Assembly: GCF_004519335.1 (NCBI RefSeq)
Contig: NZ_SOZD01000012.1
Span: 1 to 64,000, forward strand
DNA: 64,000 nt
Reading direction: 5' to 3'
Source of the DNA: Jiella endophytica
GTDB lineage: Bacteria; Pseudomonadota; Alphaproteobacteria; Rhizobiales; Rhizobiaceae
A model generated the notes under the pieces. It was not told the DNA's origin, did not search any database, and saw only the letters and a list, made by a program, of their open reading frames with translations. Of this stretch, positions 37,475 to 46,292 are shown in pieces (within the stretch, counting starts at the first letter, position 1; the number at the start of each line of letters is the position of its first letter). A program made the translations under genes and the position numbers.

Positions 37475-37843
37475 TCAGCCGATCGCGCTGCGCCGCGGCT
37501 CGGCGTCGTCGCGAAGTCCGTCGCGCTGCTCGATCTTCTCGGCGTTTTCGAGTTCCGCCTCGGTCTCCTCGAGCGACAGCCGCGCGGCGTTGATCTGCAC
37601 CTTCAGGTCCTTGGCGGAATTCTGCAGATTGTCGCGCCTCAGCCGCGCCGCCTTGGCGAAGGTCGAATAGGCGAAATGATTGACGTCGGTAATCCCCGTC
37701 TTTTTTTCCTCGTTGAGGATCTGGGCGTCGAGCTCGCCGGCCATGCGGGAAAATTCTTCCAGCATCAGGTCGAGCTGCTCGACTTGGCGGCGCTTCTCCA
37801 GAACCCTGAAGCGCGTCAGCCGCACCATGTTGTCGCGTTTCAT
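37475..37843 (-). CDS. FliJ-like coiled-coil protein
   Basis: A 122-residue, highly charged helical protein: VRLTRFRVLEKRRQVEQLDL at the start and RLSLEETEAELENAEKIEQR near the end, the pattern of FliJ, the flagellar export chaperone and ATPase partner. The gene is divergent from ctrA with 360 bases between them, an arrangement seen in related alphaproteobacteria. No fliI is adjacent. Start ATG 37843 is the family start; the upstream in-frame extension is not conserved. Confidence 0.75.
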   Translation of the reverse strand: MKRDNMVRLTRFRVLEKRRQVEQLDLMLEEFSRMAGELDAQILNEEKKTGITDVNHFAYSTFAKAARLRRDNLQNSAKDLKVQINAARLSLEETEAELENAEKIEQRDGLRDDAEPRRSAIG

Positions 37844-38203
37844 ACACAAACCCTCAACTGACGGCCTTGCCGGGCAAAGCGCGTTGGAACTCAGCGCGTC
37901 GAACTGCTTCGGGCAAGGCTCGTGACCTATGCCCTTAACCGTCTGTTTACGCGCACGGTTAATCATAGGATCGAGGGTTTAAGGCAGGGTAAACCGAACG
38001 CGGCGAGCTCTCTTGCCCCGAAAGGAGAGACTTCGGCGCCTCTGCCGGATGCTCGCTGTCAGACCGCGATGTCGACGCGGCCTGAGTCCATGACGGGCCA
38101 GGAGGATTTGTTAACCATTCAGTGCCAGTTTGGGCCAAACGATGACAATAATCGCCATGCCGAATTTCCCGGGTTCGGCTCGGCTGGCTGAGAGGACTAT
38201 CTC
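37844..38203. promoter_or_regulatory. fliJ-ctrA intergenic control region with CtrA-like boxes
   Basis: TTAA-CCGTCTG-TTTA at 37935-37949 and TTAA-GGCAGGG-TAAA at 37979-37993 each match the CtrA consensus TTAA-N7-TTAA at seven of eight positions. A GAGTC site (CcrM-type GANTC) is at 38084-38088. These are consistent with CtrA autoregulation and methylation-timed expression of ctrA. Exact start sites cannot be read from sequence alone. Confidence 0.6.
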
Positions 38204-38893
38204 ATGCGCGTTCTTTTGATCGAAGACGACAGCGCGGTCGCCCAGAGCATCGAACTGATGCTGAAGTCCGAGAGCTTCAACGTCTACACCACCGACCTCG
38301 GCGAGGAAGGCGTGGATCTCGGCAAGCTCTATGACTACGACCTGATCCTCCTCGATCTCAACCTGCCCGACATGTCCGGATACGAGGTGCTGCGCACGCT
38401 GCGTCTGTCGAAGGTCAAGACGCCGATCCTGATTCTCTCCGGCATGGCCGGCATCGAGGACAAGGTTCGCGGCCTCGGCTTCGGCGCCGACGACTACATG
38501 ACCAAGCCGTTCCACAAGGACGAGCTGGTCGCCCGCATCCATGCCATCGTCCGCCGTTCCAAAGGCCATGCCCAGTCGGTCATCCACACCGGCGACCTGA
38601 CGGTCAATCTCGACGCCAAGACCGTCGAGGTCAGCGGCCAGCGGGTGCATCTGACCGGCAAGGAATATGCGATGCTGGAGCTCCTCTCGCTGCGCAAGGG
38701 CACGACGCTGACCAAGGAGATGTTCCTCAACCATCTTTACGGCGGCATGGACGAGCCGGAGCTGAAGATCATCGACGTCTTCATCTGCAAGCTGCGCAAG
38801 AAGCTGGCGACCGCCGCCGACGGCAAGAACTACATCGAGACCGTCTGGGGCCGCGGCTACGTGCTGCGCGAGCCGGAGGAAGTCGCCGCCTGA
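38204..38893 (+). CDS. ctrA: Cell cycle response regulator CtrA
   Basis: Essential OmpR-class master regulator of the alphaproteobacterial cell cycle. The 229-residue protein begins [20 protein letters not shown], has the phospho-acceptor Asp 51 in [15 protein letters not shown], and a winged-helix DNA-binding domain with [20 protein letters not shown] and [11 protein letters not shown]. It is phosphorylated via CckA and ChpT; chpT is in this window at 44.8 kb. The C-terminus ends in Ala-Ala (EEVAA), as needed for ClpXP-type turnover. A strong terminator follows. Confidence 0.97.
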   Translation: MRVLLIEDDSAVAQSIELMLKSESFNVYTTDLGEEGVDLGKLYDYDLILLDLNLPDMSGYEVLRTLRLSKVKTPILILSGMAGIEDKVRGLGFGADDYMTKPFHKDELVARIHAIVRRSKGHAQSVIHTGDLTVNLDAKTVEVSGQRVHLTGKEYAMLELLSLRKGTTLTKEMFLNHLYGGMDEPELKIIDVFICKLRKKLATAADGKNYIETVWGRGYVLREPEEVAA

Positions 38894-38918
38894 GGCTGGC
38901 CCCTTCGTCAGACATTGC

Positions 38919-38952
38919 AACGCCGCGGTTCCAGCTGGATCCGCGGCGTTTT
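38919..38952 (+). terminator. ctrA terminator
   Basis: AACGCCGCGG at 38919-38928 pairs exactly with CCGCGGCGTT at 38941-38950, followed by TTCGCGTTTT. The structure is close to a classical intrinsic terminator 26 bases after ctrA. Confidence 0.75.
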
Positions 38953-39004
38953 CGCGTTTTGCGGAGATCAGGAGCGGGCCGTGGCACCGTAAAGCGGATG
39001 GGCG

Positions 39005-39355
39005 TCAGGCTGTTTCCTGCTTGCGCCGTCTGCCACCGCGGCCGACCGGAGCCTTGAGGGCGAGGTCGATCTCGATTGTTGCGTCGCCCGGCATTTCGGC
39101 CATCACGCGCAACCGGCCGCCGAGGGCTTCGATATAGTCGTTCAGGGTCGACAGTAGCATGTCGTCGCGATGTTCGAGACGCGAGACGTTGTGCTGAGAC
39201 ATGCCGGTGGCTTCGGCGACCTGGTGCTGGGTCTTCTTCAACCCCTTGCGAAGCTGTCGAAGCCCCTCCGCGCGCCCAAGCCTCTTTACTTTCTGGTCGA
39301 TGCGGGCGCGGCGTTCGTCTGACAGACCGGCCATGACCTCGTTGAGGCTACGCAT
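39005..39355 (-). CDS. XRE-family antitoxin-like regulator without toxin
   Basis: A 116-residue protein with an HTH_3 domain in the middle (KTQHQVAEATGMSQHNVSRL, about residues 41-60) and the LNDYIEALGGRLRVMAEMP segment that follows in HigA/RelB-type antitoxins. The C-terminus is basic. In such systems a RelE-like toxin gene normally lies upstream or directly next to it. Here the 130 bases upstream lead to mbfA and carry no toxin, so it appears solitary. Confidence 0.75.
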   Translation of the reverse strand: MRSLNEVMAGLSDERRARIDQKVKRLGRAEGLRQLRKGLKKTQHQVAEATGMSQHNVSRLEHRDDMLLSTLNDYIEALGGRLRVMAEMPGDATIEIDLALKAPVGRGGRRRKQETA

Positions 39356-39485
39356 GTCTCGTCTCCTTCAAGTACCGATCGAAGCGGGCACCGGCGACGG
39401 CAATCCAACCCGCTATGAGCCGAAAGCATTTCGAGGGATCAGCCTCCCACAACAACGGACAGAAGCAAGCGGACCCATCCTACCC

Positions 39486-40478
39486 TCATCCCCCGCCGAT
39501 CGCGGCACCGGCCGCCAGCACCAGCGCACCGCCGACCACCACCTGCACCGTCGCCCGAAGCACCGGCGTCTCCATGAAGCGGTTCTGGATCCAGACGATT
39601 GCCCAGAGCTCCAGGAACACGACGGCAAATGCGATGCTCGTCGCCGTCCAGAAATCCGGGATGAGATAGGGCAGCGCATGGCCGAGGCCGCCGACGGCGG
39701 TCATGATGCCGGAGGCAAGGCCCCGCTTGATCGGCGAGCCGCGTCCCGAAAGCTTGCCGTCGTCATGGGCCGCCTCGGTGAAGCCCATCGAAATGCCGGC
39801 GCCGACAGCGGCCGCAAGGCCGACGAGCAGCGTCGTGTGCGGGTCGCGGGTGGCAAAGGCGGTGGCGAAGATCGGCGCCAGCGTCGACACCGAGCCGTCC
39901 ATCAGGCCGGCAAGGCCCGGCTGGACGAGGGTGAGGATCATCTGGCGGCGGGCGGTCCTGTCCTCCTCCTGGCGGGCATCGCCGCCGAGATTTTCCGCCA
40001 CGAGTTCCTCGGCCTTGTGCTCGTGGGCCCGCTCTGCGGCGGCGAGATCGCCGAGCAGACGCCGCGTGCCGGCATCCTCGCTGCGCTGGGCCGCGACCTC
40101 GTAGAAGCGTGCCGCATCCTTCTCCATCCGCTCGGCTTCGGCGCGGATCCTTTCAATGCCGAGATTTTCGATCAGCCAGATCGGCTGGCGCGAGACATAG
40201 TCGGCGACATGCTCGCGGCGGATCAGCGGAATGGTCGGTCCGAAGCGGCGCTCGTGCTCGGCGATCAGCGCCCGTCGATGGCCGTCCTCCTCGCGCGCCA
40301 TCTCGCGAAAGATCGTCGCCGTCGCGGGATAGTCCTGCTCCAGCCGCTCGGCATAGCCGTCATAGATCCGCCCGTCGTCCTCCTCGGCCGAGATGGCGAG
40401 GGCGAGGATCTCCCGCTCGGAAAGATCGGCAAAGCGGCGGCGCCCGCGGGCAAAGGAGAGGGGTGCGAAGGAGAGCAT
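39486..40478 (-). CDS. mbfA: Membrane-bound ferritin-like iron exporter MbfA
   Basis: A 330-residue protein with an N-terminal ferritin-like domain and a C-terminal CCC1/VIT1-type membrane domain. Diiron-type Glu/His motifs are EILALAISAEEDD, REMAREEDGHRRAL, EKDAARFYEV and AERAHEHKAEEL. The membrane part starts near GLAGLMDGSVSTLAPIF and includes GISMGFTEAAHDDG. MbfA exports iron under peroxide or iron stress in Agrobacterium and Bradyrhizobium. An ICE-type Irr site lies just upstream. Confidence 0.93.
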   Translation of the reverse strand: MLSFAPLSFARGRRRFADLSEREILALAISAEEDDGRIYDGYAERLEQDYPATATIFREMAREEDGHRRALIAEHERRFGPTIPLIRREHVADYVSRQPIWLIENLGIERIRAEAERMEKDAARFYEVAAQRSEDAGTRRLLGDLAAAERAHEHKAEELVAENLGGDARQEEDRTARRQMILTLVQPGLAGLMDGSVSTLAPIFATAFATRDPHTTLLVGLAAAVGAGISMGFTEAAHDDGKLSGRGSPIKRGLASGIMTAVGGLGHALPYLIPDFWTATSIAFAVVFLELWAIVWIQNRFMETPVLRATVQVVVGGALVLAAGAAIGGG

Positions 40479-40518
40479 GGCGACCTCGGCGGCAGGCGGG
40501 AGAGGGACGGATATTCAG

Positions 40519-40535
40519 ATTGGAATCATTCCAAT
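40519..40535. promoter_or_regulatory. Iron control element (Irr box) before mbfA
   Basis: ATTGGAATCATTCCAAT is a palindrome around a single central base and fits the ICE core TTNGAA-N3-TTCNAA. It is 40 bases upstream of the mbfA start. Irr represses mbfA in rhizobia when iron is low, so this site predicts the same control here. Confidence 0.75.
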
Positions 40536-40572
40536 GTAATCCGTCCCGCCGCCAATGCCAGAGGCGTGTCGC

Positions 40573-41310
40573 TCAGCCTTGTCCGGCCAGCACCTTCAAC
40601 GCCTCGATGGCGTCGAGCCTGCCGTCATAGAGCGCCCGGCCGGAGATCGCCCCATCCAGCTTCGTCGCGTCGGGCATGGTCATGCGCACGACGTCGGCGA
40701 TCGAGGCGAGGCCGCCCGAGGCGATCACCGGAATGTCGACGGCCTCGGCGAGTTCGATGGTGGATTCCCAGTTGATGCCGGCCAGCACGCCGTCGCGGTC
40801 TATATCGGTGTAGATGATCGCCGCGACGCCGGCATCCTCGAAGCGCCGGGCGAGATCGATGGCGGAAAGCTCCGATGTTTCGGCCCAGCCCTCGACGGCG
40901 ACCTTGCCGCCCTTGGCGTCGATGCCGACCGCGATCTTTCCGGGGAAGCGCCGTGCCGCGGCCTTCACCAGCTCCGGATCGCGCACCGCGACGGTGCCGA
41001 GGATCACCCGCGACAGGCCCTTCTCCAGCCAGCGCTCGATATCGGCCATCGTCCGGATGCCGCCGCCGAGCTGCACCTTCATTTCGGAGCCGACGGCGGC
41101 AAGGATCGCCTCGACGGCGTCGTCGTTGACGGCCCGGCCGGCAAAGGCGCCGTTGAGGTCGACGACATGGAGATGGGTGAAGCCGGTATCGAGGAAGGCC
41201 TTGGCCTGGCCGGCCGGATCGGCGTTGTACACCGTCGCCTCGTCCATCAGGCCGAGTTTCAGGCGCACGCAGGCCCCATCCTTCAGATCGATCGCGGGAT
41301 AGAGGATCAT
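40573..41310 (-). CDS. hisA: Phosphoribosylformimino-5-aminoimidazole carboxamide ribotide isomerase HisA
   Basis: Fourth step of histidine synthesis, an Amadori rearrangement of ProFAR. The 245-residue TIM barrel begins [12 protein letters not shown] with catalytic Asp 8, has [24 protein letters not shown], and the second catalytic Asp region [12 protein letters not shown], then IASGGLAS for phosphate binding. Start ATG 41310 is the family start. No other his genes are in the window, so hisA is detached from the hisH-hisF group seen in relatives. Confidence 0.95.
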   Translation of the reverse strand: MILYPAIDLKDGACVRLKLGLMDEATVYNADPAGQAKAFLDTGFTHLHVVDLNGAFAGRAVNDDAVEAILAAVGSEMKVQLGGGIRTMADIERWLEKGLSRVILGTVAVRDPELVKAAARRFPGKIAVGIDAKGGKVAVEGWAETSELSAIDLARRFEDAGVAAIIYTDIDRDGVLAGINWESTIELAEAVDIPVIASGGLASIADVVRMTMPDATKLDGAISGRALYDGRLDAIEALKVLAGQG

Positions 41311-41464
41311 GGGCTCGCTCGTTCTGTGGCCTGGCGACCGGAGGAGTTGTCGGTGCTCCGGGTGAAGCCGATCCCCTCTCACAGGGGGCCGGGCCGTGCA
41401 AGCCGGGATCGAACGACCGACACGCGCCCCTTAAATCGGCGGTGACTTTGGCTTAGATGATCCC

Positions 41465-42322
41465 ATGACCACCCCGAGCATCCCACCGGCCATTGCCGCC
41501 CGCCTCATCGAGATCGACGACGCCGACGATCCGCGTGTCGCAGACTATGCCGACATCCGCGAGCGCGACCGCATCGGCGGCGGTGGCTTCATCGCCGAGG
41601 GAACCGTCGTCCTCGACCATCTTTTGACCTCGGAGCGCTTCCGGCCGACCAGCCTGTTCGTCCTGAAAGCCCGTGTCGCGGGTCTCGAGCCCCGCCTGGC
41701 GCGGGTGCCTGACGACGTGCCGATCTTCGTCACCGAGCGGCACGTGATGGACGACGTCGCCGGCTTTGCCATCCATCGCGGCGTGCTTGCCCACGGGATC
41801 GATCGCGGCCATCCGGACAGGGCGGACACCGCCGATCCTGGCCTTGCCGGCTTCCTGGATGCGACGGTGGCGTCTGCCGGGCCGCTGGTCGTCGCCATCG
41901 GCCTTGCCAATCACGACAATGTCGGCGCGATCTTCCGCAATGCCGCCGCCTTCGGTGCGGCCGGCGTCATCCTCGACGCGACATCCTGCCATCCGCTCTA
42001 TCGCAAGGCGATCCGCGTCTCCGTGGGCACGGCTCTGACGCTCCCCTGGCACCACGGCGCCGATCTCGCAACGATCATCGCGGCGCTGGAAGCGGCGGGC
42101 CGCCATCTCGCGGCGTTGTCGCCGCAGGGCGAGAGCGGGATCTCGGCGCTTCTGCAGCGCGGCAAGCTCGCGCTTCTCCTCGGCAGCGAGGGAACGGGCC
42201 TTCCGGAGGACGTGCTGTCCCGCTGCGAGACGGTACGGATTGCCATGGCGCCGGGGATCGACAGCCTCAACGTCGCGACCTCTGCCGCAATCGTCCTGTC
42301 GCGGCTCTATTCGGCGGCGTGA
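41465..42322 (+). CDS. TrmH/SpoU-family RNA 2'-O-methyltransferase
   Basis: A 285-residue SPOUT methyltransferase. Motif 1 region LANHDNVGAIFRNAAAFGAAGV, motif 2 LLLGSEGTGLPEDVLSRCE and motif 3 IAMAPGIDSLNVATSAAIVL form the knotted SAM-binding fold. An N-terminal substrate-binding part precedes it. Target (tRNA or 23S rRNA) cannot be told from sequence. It converges on and overlaps by 16 bases the end of the next gene on the opposite strand. Confidence 0.92.
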   Translation: MTTPSIPPAIAARLIEIDDADDPRVADYADIRERDRIGGGGFIAEGTVVLDHLLTSERFRPTSLFVLKARVAGLEPRLARVPDDVPIFVTERHVMDDVAGFAIHRGVLAHGIDRGHPDRADTADPGLAGFLDATVASAGPLVVAIGLANHDNVGAIFRNAAAFGAAGVILDATSCHPLYRKAIRVSVGTALTLPWHHGADLATIIAALEAAGRHLAALSPQGESGISALLQRGKLALLLGSEGTGLPEDVLSRCETVRIAMAPGIDSLNVATSAAIVLSRLYSAA

Positions 42323-43635
42323 TCGCGGGTTTCCTCGCGAAGGCGACGCACCCGGTCGGCGAGGGAGGGTTGCGATGCCTGCCCCGGGCCGGACGGAGCG
42401 ATCGTCGCGTCGGCGTCGAGAATGGCGTCGAGCGGCGAGCGCGGCCCTTCCTTCTCGGCGGTGAGGGCGATGACTCGGGCGGCGAGTTCGCCGACCTTCT
42501 GCCGCAGATCGTCGTCGCCGAGATCGTCGGGAAATTCCGGCCGTTCCGAAAGACCGAGGGTTTCGGCAAGAGACGGCCGCGCAACGGCGGCAACGGGCTC
42601 CTCGGCGGCAGCCTCCGTCTCGTTGGGGGTTTCGGTCTGCGCAGCGGGCTCGGCAGGCTTTGCGGTGGCGGCCACGACAGATGCAATGGAAGCAGCGGCC
42701 ACGGGATCGGCCGCCGGCAGAGGCGACACCTTGGGCTCTTCCGCGGCCTCTTCGCTGCGGCGGCCGAAAGCCGGGCGCACGGCGGGGCGAAGGCGCAAGC
42801 GGCGCTCGCCCCGGGCCTCGTCGTCGTCCTCGGTCGCCTCACCGGCCCCGCCGGCTTTCGGGCCGAAAGAGGATCCTGCCAGCGCAGCGCTGCTCGCCGC
42901 CTCGCCGAGCAGCCTTGCGACCTGATCGTCCCGGTCGGCGAGTTGCGAGGCCAGTCTGGCGCCCTTTTCGTCAAGCCGCTTCACGGCATTCTTTTCCTTG
43001 GCGAGGTGAGCCTGGAGGGCGCTCGTCTCGCCGCGCAGCCGCTCGATCTGGTGGACGCTCTCGCGCCGGTCGCGTTCGGCCTCGCGCAGCGCATCCGACA
43101 GATCCTCGACTCTGGTCTCGAGTTCGACGATCATCGCCTTGCGCTCGTCGGCGATGGCGCCGAGTTCGTCGAAGCGGTCGGAGAGTGCGTCGAGCTCGTC
43201 GGTCCGCGCCTCGAGATCGCTGCCGACCGCGCGCAGATCGCTCTCGATCGTCTCGATCTCGGCATCCCTCAAGGAGAGCTGCTCGCTGGCTTCCGAAAGC
43301 TCGTCGGTCAGTGCCGCGACGCTCTCGGCGAGAACCGTGTTGCGGGCCCGCAATTCGGCGTTCTCGCCGGCGATGCGGCCGGCCTCGGCCCTTGCCAGCG
43401 CCGCCTTGTCCATCTCGGCCTCGGCCTTCAGCTCCCGGCGCCGCGCCGAGACGGCCGCCTCGGCGCGCACGTGATCGAGGCTGGCGCGGATCTCCCGTGC
43501 CGATGCCGGAATGGTGGCGCGGTACTCGCGAAGCGCGAGGCGCCGCGACCGCGACCAGAACAGCGGCGATACGACCAGGGCGATCAGGGTCGCCGCCAGG
43601 AAGCCGAACGCAAAAGTGAGGGCGGTGGCGATCAT
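42307..43635 (-). CDS. Membrane-anchored coiled-coil protein, function unknown
   Basis: A 442-residue protein with one N-terminal membrane helix (ALTFAFGFLAATLIALVVSP) followed by a long coiled coil (about 45-250) rich in Glu, Arg, Ala and Leu, then a disordered Ala/Pro/Glu-rich stretch and a short conserved-looking C-terminus. Similar proteins occur next to hisA or methyltransferase genes in Hyphomicrobiales without known function. Start ATG 43635. Confidence 0.75.
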   Translation of the reverse strand: MIATALTFAFGFLAATLIALVVSPLFWSRSRRLALREYRATIPASAREIRASLDHVRAEAAVSARRRELKAEAEMDKAALARAEAGRIAGENAELRARNTVLAESVAALTDELSEASEQLSLRDAEIETIESDLRAVGSDLEARTDELDALSDRFDELGAIADERKAMIVELETRVEDLSDALREAERDRRESVHQIERLRGETSALQAHLAKEKNAVKRLDEKGARLASQLADRDDQVARLLGEAASSAALAGSSFGPKAGGAGEATEDDDEARGERRLRLRPAVRPAFGRRSEEAAEEPKVSPLPAADPVAAASIASVVAATAKPAEPAAQTETPNETEAAAEEPVAAVARPSLAETLGLSERPEFPDDLGDDDLRQKVGELAARVIALTAEKEGPRSPLDAILDADATIAPSGPGQASQPSLADRVRRLREETRDHAAE

Positions 43636-43918
43636 CGAAATTCCGAAGCGTCAAGTCCTTCGCGCAGACATATAGAGCATTTGCCGCTTCCATGCGCGCC
43701 CCGAGCGGCGAGATCGCCACAAAAGCAACGCCCTATGGTGAATGCGACACGGCCGGCGCCGGCTCCTCGCGGCCAAAGCGGGCCGCGGAAGTGGCCCAAG
43801 ATGCTGCATCGCGGGACGATATCACGGCACGCGCGAAGACGCCGGACCCTTATGGGATCCGGCGTCAGGAAAATCGATTGACGGCTGCCTTCTGGGGCAA
43901 CCGCCGGTCTTCGAAAGA

Positions 43919-44509
43919 TCAGAACGGGTTCCAGGTCGGCATCGGGGTGAGCTTGAGGTAGCCCACATTCAGGCCGAGCCGCGCGCCGACGCCGGTCTTG
44001 ACCGGAACGAGGAGCACGTTGTCCCGGGCCAGAACCGTCATGCCGAGGCCGCCGACGAGATAGGCGGTGCCGGAAACGCCGCCGAAGCGGCCGAAGACGG
44101 CGTCGACCGAAGGCAGATTGTAGACCAGCATCATGGTGCGGGCGCCGTCGCCGCCGACGTCGAAGCCGAGCGAGGGGCCCTGCCAGAAGACTTTCCGCTG
44201 GCCGGCATTCTTGGTGTAGAGCGAGCCCTCGCCGAAGCGCAGGCCGCCGAAGAAGGCGCCGGAGGCTTCCTGACCGAGGATGTAGCCGTTCGGCAGGCCG
44301 TAGTTCTGGAAGGCCCGCTCGATCAGCTGGGCGAGGCCACCCGAGGTCGAGCCGAAGAACTGCTGGCCGGTATTGACGACCTCGTCCATGGTGTAGCCGT
44401 TCTGCCCGACCGCCTGCGCGGTGGCGGGGCTGGCGAGCGAGCCGATTGCCGCAAGGCCGAGGCAGGCGGCGACGGCGAGACTGCGGAACGTGCCGACGAT
44501 CGAACGCAT
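43919..44509 (-). CDS. eipA: EipA-family periplasmic envelope protein (DUF1134)
   Basis: A 196-residue secreted protein. Signal peptide MRSIVGTFRSLAVAACLGLA with cleavage after ATA near residue 31. The mature part is DUF1134: GGLAQLIERAFQNYGLPNGY, GRSLGFDVGGDG-type segment (GPSLGFDVGGDGARTMMLVY) and TPMPTWNPF at the end. In Brucella EipA is needed for envelope integrity and is controlled by CtrA. AAAGGA lies upstream of ATG 44509. It is divergent from chpT. Confidence 0.9.
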   Translation of the reverse strand: MRSIVGTFRSLAVAACLGLAAIGSLASPATAQAVGQNGYTMDEVVNTGQQFFGSTSGGLAQLIERAFQNYGLPNGYILGQEASGAFFGGLRFGEGSLYTKNAGQRKVFWQGPSLGFDVGGDGARTMMLVYNLPSVDAVFGRFGGVSGTAYLVGGLGMTVLARDNVLLVPVKTGVGARLGLNVGYLKLTPMPTWNPF

Positions 44510-44785
44510 GATCCATTCCTTTCGCAAGGCGGGCCGTGACGGCCGGAAACGGGGCGCATCCGCCCCTTTCCGCGCAATTTGATCCGATCGTGGTTTCCGA
44601 AAGACTAATGCAGGCGAAGGAAAGCGCATCTTTTTCGCGAGGCACCTCTGGGTCGATGGTTTCCCGCGGCGCTCGGACCTTGCTCCAGCACTTGGTTGAC
44701 CTCCCGGCGGCGAGGAATCATGGTCGTTTCGCAAAACCGGCGATGATTCGCTTTTTAACGATCCTGACGGGGCCGAGGTGCGTCC

Positions 44786-45433
44786 ATGACCAGCCTGCCA
44801 TCCATCTCCGCGGCAGATCTCGCGGCGCTTCTGGCCAGCCGCCTGTGCCACGACATCATCTCGCCGGTCTTCGGCATCCAGAGCGGCCTGGAACTCCTCG
44901 ACGACATGCCGGGCGACAAGGAGTCGATGGATCTGGTGCGCTCGTCGCTGAAGGCGGCGGTGGCCAAGCTCCAGTTCGCGCGCATCGCCTTCGGCGCCGC
45001 CGGCTCCCAGACCGCGGCGATCGACCTCAACGACGCCAAGACCGTGGCGATCGGCTATATGGACCACGAGAAGCCGAGCCTCGTCTGGGAAGGTGAGCCG
45101 GGTTACGTTCCCAAGAACTACGCCAAGATCGTCCTCAATCTGGTGGTCATGGCGAGTGCCGCCATCAGCCGTGGCGGCGAGATCAAGGTCGTCATCGAAA
45201 GCATCGAGCCTTTCCGCGCGACGGTCTCCGCCGGTGGCGGGCGCATCCGCCTGCAGCCGCGGCTCGTCCAGATGCTCGACGGCACCGAGGTCGAGGAGGC
45301 TCTCGACGCCCAGGCGATCCAGCCCTTTTACACGCTGTTCCTGGCGGAGGAATCCGGCCTCGCCGTCACCTATGAGAAGACCGACGAGAAGGTGGAATTC
45401 CATCTGCAGCCGAAGCCGGCGAGTGCCGGCTGA
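44786..45433 (+). CDS. chpT: Histidine phosphotransferase ChpT
   Basis: ChpT passes phosphate from the kinase CckA to CtrA and CpdR. The 215-residue protein has a DHp-like domain with the phosphorylated His 22 in SRLCHDIISPVFGIQSGLEL and a degenerate CA-like C-terminal domain (KNYAKIVLNLVVMASAAIS). The family lacks ATP binding. It is in the same window as its target gene ctrA, 6 kb away. Start ATG 44786. Confidence 0.94.
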   Translation: MTSLPSISAADLAALLASRLCHDIISPVFGIQSGLELLDDMPGDKESMDLVRSSLKAAVAKLQFARIAFGAAGSQTAAIDLNDAKTVAIGYMDHEKPSLVWEGEPGYVPKNYAKIVLNLVVMASAAISRGGEIKVVIESIEPFRATVSAGGGRIRLQPRLVQMLDGTEVEEALDAQAIQPFYTLFLAEESGLAVTYEKTDEKVEFHLQPKPASAG

Positions 45434-45782
45434 GCCGGCCCCCCGCGCCGAAACGGCAGCTATCCGCCGCCGGGTGGCCACTTCGACCGGGGAGGGCTTC
45501 GACGAGATGCCGCAATGTCCGGCGGGGCGTCGAAATCTGGCGGACCGCGCTCACAATTACGCGATGCACGGCATTCTCGCGGTCCGTTTTACCCAGCGTT
45601 AGCCATTTTCCTGAACACTTCCGAAAAGCCGTAACGTTACCTTGCGACCGGCGAGCAGGAACGGCCTTTGGCGACCTCGACTTTGAAACGTCGAAGTAGA
45701 TCGTCGCGGGCCCGCCAAGTGTCCCGACACACTCGCCATCTGCTCGCAAACGACAGGGATGCGGCATCGGAAGGATGAGACA
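45434..45782. other. Intergenic region between chpT and receiver-like gene
   Basis: 349 bases without a supported gene. A TTTA-CCCAGCG-TTAG block near 45590 is a weak CtrA-like candidate with two mismatches. GGAAGGATGAG at 45768-45778 serves as the ribosome binding site of the next gene. Nothing else is clear. Confidence 0.45.
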
Positions 45783-46163
45783 ATGACGACCTGCCTGATC
45801 ATCGACGATGCGCCGGTCATCCGGAAGATCGCCTTTCGCCTCCTGAGCCGGGAAGGGCTCTCCGTCGACACGCTGGAGAAGCCGGCCGAGGCCGTCGAGT
45901 GGATCGAAAGCCACGGCGCGCCGAACATCCTGCTGATCGGCGCCAGCGCCCAGGACAAGACCGTCGTCGGCGACATCAAGCTGCTGCGCGAACAGGCCGG
46001 CAGCGGCATGCATGTCATCGCGATGATCGTCGAGGCCAATCTCGGCCTGATGACCCGGCTGAAGCGGGCGGGCGTCGACAGCTATCTCTACAAGCCCTTC
46101 GACCGCGACGCACTGGAAGCGAGCCTGCGCCCGCATCTCCAGCCCGAGCCCGCTGTCGCCTGA
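45783..46163 (+). CDS. Receiver-domain protein lacking the phospho-acceptor Asp
   Basis: A 126-residue stand-alone receiver fold: CLIIDDAPVIRKIAFRLLSREG with the acidic pair Asp 8-Asp 9 (IIDDA), and the conserved Lys 104 in YLYKPFDRD. The expected acceptor Asp at the end of beta-3 is replaced: the segment reads NILLIGASAQDK with Gly 53 at that site. The Thr/Ser switch region is VIAMIVEAN, also atypical. It is therefore likely a pseudo-receiver acting by protein contact. It follows chpT on the same strand, suggesting a role in the CckA-ChpT-CtrA pathway. Confidence 0.8.
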   Translation: MTTCLIIDDAPVIRKIAFRLLSREGLSVDTLEKPAEAVEWIESHGAPNILLIGASAQDKTVVGDIKLLREQAGSGMHVIAMIVEANLGLMTRLKRAGVDSYLYKPFDRDALEASLRPHLQPEPAVA

Positions 46164-46292
46164 GCTAGCCAGTCGCGGGACGCAGCTGTCGTCTGACGTT
46201 CAAGCCGCCGCACAGCGGTTGTGGACGCGAACTTCCGCTCGCGGCTCATCTCCTGTATCCCGTTGCTTCCAGCCCATCGTTCGGGAAGCCAT

